From NCBI GenBank assembly GCA_031421935.1, contig JANOPQ010000200.1:1-11000 (forward strand): DNA of 11,000 nucleotides, written 5' to 3'. Positions 6,298 through 11,000 of this stretch are shown in pieces. The notes under the pieces are model-generated. The model saw nothing but the letters and a program-made list of their open reading frames with translations, had not been told where the DNA came from and did not search any database. The position numbers were made by a program, and so were the translations under genes. Every line of letters starts with the position of its first letter. The first letter of the stretch is position 1. The DNA comes from JAJTFW01 sp031421935. GTDB lineage: Bacteria; Bacteroidota; Bacteroidia; AKYH767-A; OLB10.

Positions 6298-6819
6298 CTA
6301 TTTATTATAAAGAGATGGATCCAACGCTGCCGGATTCCAATGGTTGAGGAAGTCGATGATTTTTTGTTCGCTGTAGCCTTCACCTTCTTCGAGATAGCCT
6401 GAGTTTTGTGTGTGTAATCGAGTTCCGTTGGCATCAAGCACTAAAAATACAGGAAAACCAAAACGTTGGGGAAAAGATAAACTGGACAATACTTCCAAAT
6501 TTTTATTCTCTTTGCTGTAGTTAATATGCAAGAATACAAATCCGCTGTTGATGCTTGAATCTACTTTTGCATTCTCATTTTTAAATTTTTCAAACATCCT
6601 GCACCAACGACACCAGTTTCCTCCTACCATGATCAAAACATGTTTGTCGCTTGCCTTTGCTTGTGTAATCGCACTGTTCAGCTCTTCTTTTGCATTCGCT
6701 TCCGGATGATAAATGAGGATTGAATCTTTTTGTGCAAAAACAGATGCACTCATCAACACACAAAACAAAAAGGTAAACAGAACGAGTTGACAAGAAGAAA
6801 ATACTTTATTCGTTTTCAT
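6298..6819 (-). CDS. Secreted thioredoxin-fold protein (WCRWC)
   Basis: A 173-residue exported protein of the thioredoxin superfamily. The signal peptide covers about residues 1-29 (hydrophobic VLFTFLFCVLMS, cut near VFA|Q). The redox motif is WCRWC (69-73) with Cys70 and Cys73, and Pro123 in FGFPVF is the expected cis-proline facing it. The segment HVLIMVGGNWCRWCRMFEKF resembles the thioredoxin-like group that includes Thioredoxin_7/DUF255 relatives, so a periplasmic thiol oxidoreductase or disulfide-handling role is likely; the partner is unknown. The ATG at 6819 comes 27 bases after the gldH stop, so it is probably the last gene of that unit. A role in folding gliding or T9SS proteins is only suggested by position. 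Confidence 0.85.
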   Translation of the reverse strand: MKTNKVFSSCQLVLFTFLFCVLMSASVFAQKDSILIYHPEANAKEELNSAITQAKASDKHVLIMVGGNWCRWCRMFEKFKNENAKVDSSINSGFVFLHINYSKENKNLEVLSSLSFPQRFGFPVFLVLDANGTRLHTQNSGYLEEGEGYSEQKIIDFLNHWNPAALDPSLYNK

Positions 6820-6846
6820 GGATGAAGGATTAATAGATTGAACAAA

Positions 6847-7347
6847 TTACGGAGTCACTTTTTCAATTCGAATTCCACCATCCATAATTCCGGGAAGTGG
6901 ATCTAAGCGCATGGCTTGAATTAATTCGAAACGATATTCGCCAGGCATTGGGAAACTCACATTGCGTTTAAACAAAATTCGATTGTCCCAAATATCGCCT
7001 AATCCATTTCCCAACCACTTACCATCTTTAGAGGCCAACATAATTTCGAGTGTGTCGCGATCTAATTGTCCGTTAGGCAAGGTAGTATTCATGAAAATGA
7101 AAATATTGCTGAAAGGATAATGACTAGCATTACGTAAATTGATGTACACATTATGTCCAATTGCTGTGTCCTTAATATTCGCTTGAAAAACCAAAGGTTT
7201 CTCTGATGACCAAGCATTCTTATCGATCTTGATGTTTTCTTCGTACACGACGGAAGAGTCACAAGAAACCAACAACATCGACATCCCAAACAAGAAAAGG
7301 AAGATCCCCTTTTTCAAACTAGCTGGAAGCTTTGCTTGGAAAGACAT
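6847..7347 (-). CDS. gldH: Gliding motility lipoprotein GldH
   Basis: A cell-envelope lipoprotein needed for gliding in Flavobacterium, where Gld proteins overlap with the T9SS. From the ATG at 7347 it has 166 residues: a signal peptide with basic KK, a hydrophobic stretch and the lipobox LLVSC, with Cys29 as the lipidated residue. The mature part shows the GldH family blocks YPFSNIFIFMNT, LDRDTLEIMLAS, DGKWLGNGLGDIWDNRI and FPMPGEYRFELIQAMR. The reading frame stays open to an ATG at 7410, but that start would give a signal region of about 50 residues, far too long for a lipoprotein, so 7347 is preferred. It follows ricT and precedes the thioredoxin-fold gene. Its presence does not prove that the organism glides. 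Confidence 0.92.
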   Translation of the reverse strand: MSFQAKLPASLKKGIFLFLFGMSMLLVSCDSSVVYEENIKIDKNAWSSEKPLVFQANIKDTAIGHNVYINLRNASHYPFSNIFIFMNTTLPNGQLDRDTLEIMLASKDGKWLGNGLGDIWDNRILFKRNVSFPMPGEYRFELIQAMRLDPLPGIMDGGIRIEKVTP

Positions 7348-7419
7348 ACTTCGCTGAAGCTTCGTATGGCAAGACGTTAATGCATGACCGTTAGTAGACT
7401 TGAATTTCATTGAAAACAA

Positions 7420-9096
7420 TTATGCGTTATCAGATCCAGGTGCTTTGCGCGGCGGTCTATTTCCAGAAGGTGCAGATGGTGTTACCGAAGGAGCTGGACT
7501 TGCAGGTTTAGGAGCAGGGCTCGGACTCGGAGCTTGAACAGGACTCGCAGACTGACTTGGAGCAGGACTTGCAGTTTGATTCGTATTCGTTCCTCCATTT
7601 CCTTGCGCAGGCGGCAGACGTTGCGGTCGGTTGCCTTGCTGTTGCGGATGTGGATTCGCACGAGGTGCTTGCTGATTTTGCGCAGGCTGTTGAGGCTTAT
7701 TTTGTGCAGGTTGATTTTGCACCGGTGATGCTTGTTGCTTCAAAGGCTGTTGTGTTCTTTCCTGCGGCTTGTTCTGATTCTGTTGTGGACGATCTGGTCG
7801 CTCTTGTGGTTTGTTACGCTGCGGCGCATTGGATGATGGTTTATTATCTCCTTGACGTTGCGGACGATTTCGTTGTTGTCCTCCACCCTGTTGTTGAGGA
7901 GCAGATGCAGAAGAAATACTTTCTGAAGAAGGTTTTGAATCGCCACCTTTTCCTTTTTTCTTTTTCTTCTTCTTGGCACGATCCATACGCGTAAGACTAT
8001 CTTGTCCTACCACATCATCGTAACCCAAATCATCTTCCTCTTCAATTTCGATAGCACCCGTATCATCAGGTTTTTGACCTAATTTATTCAGAGCAACAAT
8101 TTCTTTCACACGATCGACACTCAATGGCACCCATTGCTCGGCACCAAAAAATGTTCGCTCATCGCCTTCCTTTGGTTCAGGTTGAATCGCATACCACATG
8201 ATCCGTTTGAAGATATCTGTTTTACGATGCAATAAATTTCCTTTTCCAGTGAGCAAACGAATATTCGATTCTGGAATATCTCTAACGGCATCTATATACG
8301 AATCCAGCTCATAATTGAGACAGCATTTTAATTTACCACATTGTCCGGCAAGTTTAATGGGATTCAGACTCAAATTTTGATAGCGTGCTGCACTTGTCGA
8401 AACCACTTTAAAATCGGTGAGCCATGTAGAGCAACACAACTCGCGACCACAAGAACCAATTCCGCCTAAGCGAGCTGCTTCTTGACGCATACCAATTTGG
8501 CGCATCTCAACGCGAATTTTATACGTGTCTGCTAAACGCTTTATCAATTCACGAAAATCGACACGATCATCGGCGGTATAAAAGAAAGTGGCTTTCTTAC
8601 CATCTCCTTGATATTCCACATCCGAAATTTTCATTTTGAGTCCGAGTGCAAGTGCTGTAGTACGCGAGCCATGCATCGTCGTAAATTCCAACTCCTTTAC
8701 TTCTTTCCACTTCTCCACATCCGGTTGCTTCGCCGAACGATAAAGTTGTTTTATCTCGTGTGAGTCTTCGGCTACGTTACGTTTTCTCAATTGAAAGCGC
8801 ACGAGCTCACCCACTAAACTTACTTCCCCGATATCATGACCGGGACTACCTTCTACGGCCACCATTTCCCCGACTTGCAACTCGAGGTTATTTATATTCC
8901 GGAAAAATTCTTTACGACTTCCTTTAAATCTCACTTCCACAATATCGAAAGGCTTGTGCCCTTCAGGAAGATACATATCAGAAAGCCAATTATAAACGTT
9001 CAATTTATTGCAACCACCCGTTCCGCATGTTCCATTGCTTTGACAGCCTGAAGGGGTTCCGGTACTGGTGGCAGTTGAACAAGAGCTACATCCCAT
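7420..9096 (-). CDS. ricT: RicT/YaaT-like PSP1-domain protein with long disordered tail
   Basis: RicT (YaaT) in B. subtilis works with RicA and RicF in an iron-sulfur complex that affects RNA processing by RNase Y; the Bacteroidota role is less clear. The PSP1 core spans about residues 50-330. Two cysteine clusters, SCGRELCC (215-222; Cys216, 221, 222) and QCGKLKCC (252-259; Cys253, 258, 259), match the conserved RicT cysteines. A further Cys-rich head has Cys3, 6, 18, 24 and 29. The tail (about 374-558) starts with seven lysines (375-381) and is Gln, Pro, Asn and Ser rich with Arg, so it is disordered and likely nucleic-acid or partner binding. The protein is about twice the length of B. subtilis RicT. 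It is 60 bases downstream of holB, echoing the B. subtilis holB-ricT order. Confidence 0.92.
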   Translation of the reverse strand: MGCSSCSTATSTGTPSGCQSNGTCGTGGCNKLNVYNWLSDMYLPEGHKPFDIVEVRFKGSRKEFFRNINNLELQVGEMVAVEGSPGHDIGEVSLVGELVRFQLRKRNVAEDSHEIKQLYRSAKQPDVEKWKEVKELEFTTMHGSRTTALALGLKMKISDVEYQGDGKKATFFYTADDRVDFRELIKRLADTYKIRVEMRQIGMRQEAARLGGIGSCGRELCCSTWLTDFKVVSTSAARYQNLSLNPIKLAGQCGKLKCCLNYELDSYIDAVRDIPESNIRLLTGKGNLLHRKTDIFKRIMWYAIQPEPKEGDERTFFGAEQWVPLSVDRVKEIVALNKLGQKPDDTGAIEIEEEDDLGYDDVVGQDSLTRMDRAKKKKKKKGKGGDSKPSSESISSASAPQQQGGGQQRNRPQRQGDNKPSSNAPQRNKPQERPDRPQQNQNKPQERTQQPLKQQASPVQNQPAQNKPQQPAQNQQAPRANPHPQQQGNRPQRLPPAQGNGGTNTNQTASPAPSQSASPVQAPSPSPAPKPASPAPSVTPSAPSGNRPPRKAPGSDNA

Positions 9097-9156
9097 AGAT
9101 TGCTATTTTTTTCAATTGCCTTAACACTTCTAATGACATCGAAACAACGAAGTCAC

Positions 9157-10299
9157 TTACTTAATCTGAAGAATTCGAGAAATCTTCAAGGACAAATCTA
9201 AGAATAAGATCTTAGTCGAGGCGTTTCTTTCTAAATGATATGAGGCTTCCGACAATTCGGTGCTAAATGCATCAATATTATTAACGTTTACAAAAGGCAA
9301 AAACTTCTGAACAGCAACACGTTGAGTAGCCTCTAGCTTCACTAGAGGTCCATCAGCTAAATTTACTATTAAGCACTCTCTTAACACACGGAGGCAAGCA
9401 CCCAGAAATTGCTTTTGATGTTCTTTATTCTCTGCTGCCATCCCATCTACCCAAGAAAGGAGCTTATCCATGGTCTTCAAAGGACTGAAACATAGGCGCA
9501 TCCAATTTATGAACGCTTCTTCATGGCTCCCTGAACCCTTATCGTGCTCCGCCATTTCCATCGCATCGGAAAAGTTACCATCAGCAAGTCGGGCGATGTC
9601 TAAAGCTTCTGCACGGCCTATTTCATAATCGCTCATGATCCGTTCGGCCACCTCTTCTTCTTGTAAAAGCTGCAGTTTCACCAATTGGGTTCGACTCACA
9701 ATCGTCGACAATAATTGATCGCGGGCTTCGGAGGCTAAGATAAACAGTGTATCTTGAGTAGGCTCTTCTAAACTTTTTAGAAGTGCGTTTGCAGCATTTG
9801 GATGCATTTTCTCGGGCATCCAAATAATGATCACTTTGAACTTTCCCTCGAAGGCTTTTAGATTTATTTTATGAATAATTTTTTGTGCTTCTTCGGTAGG
9901 AATAATTCCTTGCTTATTCTTTGCATCGCCGGTTGATATATAATCCACCCATTGATTCAAACTTGCATACGGATTATCGACATAGAGCTTTCGCCACTCA
10001 CGAATATAATCCACCGAGGTAGGATCTTTTATTCCAGCACCTTTTACGATTGGATACACAAAATGAATATCGGGGTGCTCCATCTTCGTAGCTCTTCTAC
10101 ATGAACCACAGACCCCGCAACTATCATCAACCTGCGGATTTTCACAATTCAAAAACTGCGCAAAGGCACGCGCCAATGGCAACACACCAGAGCCAGGTTG
10201 TCCAAAAAACAACAGCGCGTGAGAAACACGGTTTTCGGTGCTGCTGGTGATGAGTTTGGATTTTACTTGAGATTGGCCGATGATGGTCTTGAAGAGCAT
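9157..10299 (-). CDS. holB: DNA polymerase III subunit delta'
   Basis: A clamp-loader subunit that, with delta and the ATPase subunits, opens and loads the sliding clamp during replication. It has 380 residues. The P-loop position reads GQPGSGVL (33-40), with Lys and Thr/Ser replaced by Val39 and Leu40, the usual loss of ATPase function in delta'. A zinc module is formed by Cys52, Cys61, Cys64 and Cys67. NAANALLKSLEEP (168-180) and the SRT triplet at 202-204, which corresponds to the SRC arginine-finger motif, are present. The ATG at 10299 gives the standard N-terminus (MLFKTIIGQ). It heads the ricT-gldH-thioredoxin block and sits 4 bases downstream of a -7 box. Confidence 0.95.
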   Translation of the reverse strand: MLFKTIIGQSQVKSKLITSSTENRVSHALLFFGQPGSGVLPLARAFAQFLNCENPQVDDSCGVCGSCRRATKMEHPDIHFVYPIVKGAGIKDPTSVDYIREWRKLYVDNPYASLNQWVDYISTGDAKNKQGIIPTEEAQKIIHKINLKAFEGKFKVIIIWMPEKMHPNAANALLKSLEEPTQDTLFILASEARDQLLSTIVSRTQLVKLQLLQEEEVAERIMSDYEIGRAEALDIARLADGNFSDAMEMAEHDKGSGSHEEAFINWMRLCFSPLKTMDKLLSWVDGMAAENKEHQKQFLGACLRVLRECLIVNLADGPLVKLEATQRVAVQKFLPFVNVNNIDAFSTELSEASYHLERNASTKILFLDLSLKISRILQIK

Positions 10300-10303
10300 G
10301 ATA

Positions 10304-10311
10304 CAAAGCTA
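10304..10311 (-). promoter_or_regulatory. Possible -7 box of the holB block
   Basis: The minus strand reads TAGCTTTG, a perfect TAnnTTTG match ending 4 bases before the holB ATG, the same distance as at the TerC-family gene. No TTG stands at the usual -33 position. The remaining bases to 10547 hold no gene. Confidence 0.4.
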
Positions 10312-10364
10312 ATAAAATTGGACTTTATAGGAGAATGAAATTCATGTTCGGGATAGATAATCCA

Positions 10365-10386
10365 AGCTGCAGGCTTCAAGCTTCAG
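10365..10386. repeat. Short direct repeat of CTTCA within a GC-richer patch
   Basis: In the 248-base gap between holB and the four-helix bundle gene, the plus strand carries GGCTTCAAGCTTCAGG, with GCTTCA repeated 7 bases apart and a small dyad GCTT-c-AAGC. The patch is GC-richer than its flanks and could be a repeat remnant. Function is unknown. Confidence 0.25.
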
Positions 10387-10547
10387 GAGAGACTACATCC
10401 TCTAAAATGACATTTAGCACATCGTTAACGCCTTCACTTTTTCTAATTGATAGTCAATAAATAAGACGAATTAGCTATTTGTAAACGAGTATAAATGTTT
10501 ATTCTACGAGTAAATGTATTTCACTTTAGATTTTTGCCAAAAAAAAC

Positions 10548-10877
10548 ATGTTGAATTTTAAGAAAATGAAAGTTTGGGAAGCGAGTTTTGAATTAGTCGA
10601 AATGATTTACAAAACAAGCTTGAAGCTTCCTAGTGAAGAAATGTATAGAATCGCTGATCAAATAAAGAAAACTTCGGTTTCAATATCTTCAAACATTGCC
10701 GAAAGTTGCTCGAGTTTATCTGACAAAGACAAAGCAAGGTTTATTGAAATAGCGCTAGGATTGACCTTTGCATTAGAAACACAAATTCTAATTTGCAAAC
10801 GACTTGATTATTTTAACAACGACGAAAGCGAAACTCTTTTAAATAAAATTTTACTAGTTCAAAAACTGCTTACCTAG
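10548..10877 (+). CDS. Four-helix bundle protein (23S rRNA intervening-sequence protein family)
   Basis: A 109-residue, all-helical protein and the only plus-strand gene here. Family blocks are visible: KVWEASFELVEMIY (8-21), LPSEEMYRIADQIKKTSVSISSNIAES split across 27-53, and FIEIALGLTFALETQILI (65-82). Such proteins were first seen in intervening sequences of 23S rRNA genes, but many, like this one, stand alone with no rRNA nearby. Relatives form oligomeric barrels that can bind nucleic acid; the activity here is unknown. The ATG at 10548 follows an A-rich stretch with no Shine-Dalgarno. It is transcribed divergently from holB, with no shared promoter recognised. Confidence 0.88.
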   Translation: MLNFKKMKVWEASFELVEMIYKTSLKLPSEEMYRIADQIKKTSVSISSNIAESCSSLSDKDKARFIEIALGLTFALETQILICKRLDYFNNDESETLLNKILLVQKLLT

Positions 10878-10956
10878 CTCTATTCCTTTCACAAACCTTT
10901 TTACCATAGTATATAGGCGAACAAAGAATAAAAACCTTAAATATTCTAAATACTAA

Positions 10957-10983
10957 AAGGTAGTCGCAAAATGCGACCACCTT
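10957..10983. terminator. Hairpin downstream of the four-helix bundle gene, possible terminator
   Basis: AAGGT-a-GTCGC (10957-10967) pairs with GCGAC-c-ACCTT (10973-10983) around the loop AAAAT, giving ten pairs with one mismatch. The plus strand continues AAAAATAATT without a T-run, so termination of the four-helix gene, about 80 bases upstream, is weakly supported. On the minus strand it is followed by TTAGTATTT and could end a gene beyond the window. A second ACCTT at 10934-10938 can pair with the same AAGGT. Confidence 0.4.
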
Positions 10984-11000
10984 AAAAATAATTAAAATCA

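Noticed and set aside
7740..7979. Minus-strand basic peptide of 79 codons in another frame
   Set aside because: A frame-shifted reading of the RicT tail, rich in Arg and Lys only because of the same biased codons.
7557..7994. Plus-strand open frame of 145 codons
   Set aside because: It is the antisense of the low-complexity RicT tail; biased repeats keep other frames open.
10548..10877. Intervening sequence within a 23S rRNA gene
   Set aside because: The protein family is right, but no rRNA sequence is seen on either side.
1..11000. CRISPR array, tRNA, transposon ends or prophage genes
   Set aside because: No regularly spaced repeats, cloverleaf-like sequence, transposase or phage proteins were found on either strand.

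Overview
The window looks like chromosome from an AT-rich member of the Bacteroidota, most likely Flavobacteriales or a close relative. The support is a gliding-motility lipoprotein (GldH), a sulfatase ending in a type IX secretion (T9SS) sorting domain, small conserved families typical of the phylum (DUF2795), no convincing Shine-Dalgarno sites, and several TAnnTTTG -7 boxes, one with a correctly spaced TTG -33 element. Twelve of the thirteen genes are on the minus strand. Only the four-helix bundle gene at the right edge is on the plus strand.

From right to left, the direction of most transcription: holB (9157-10299, clamp-loader delta'), ricT (7420-9096, PSP1-domain protein with a long disordered tail), gldH (6847-7347) and a secreted thioredoxin-fold protein (6298-6819) form a closely spaced block that could be one operon ending in a weak hairpin at 6258-6281. 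The holB-ricT pairing also occurs in Bacillus subtilis, so this is an old neighbourhood. Next come a TerC/Alx-family membrane protein (5157-6071) and a secreted sulfatase (3486-5081). The 75-base gap between them is spanned by a 9-bp inverted repeat that reaches the sulfatase start codon. A DUF4160-DUF2442 gene pair (2874-3364) follows, with the best promoter in the window.

The left part holds a SAM-dependent methyltransferase (1973-2767), a MacB/LolD-type ABC ATPase (1134-1865) coupled to a PduO-type cobalamin adenosyltransferase (583-1131), and a DUF2795 gene (240-461) with a clear terminator. Beyond that terminator lies a strong hairpin of unknown role (131-181). At the right edge is the four-helix bundle gene (10548-10877), then a hairpin at 10957-10983.

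Most of the window is housekeeping or common accessory content. No tRNA, rRNA, CRISPR array, transposase or phage gene is visible, and there is no clear candidate for a new multi-gene system. The points that merit a second look are: -7 boxes abutting start codons (probable leaderless transcripts), the inverted repeat at the sulfatase start, the Cys-rich head and long disordered tail of RicT, the DUF4160-DUF2442 pair, and the hairpin cluster in the first 240 bases.
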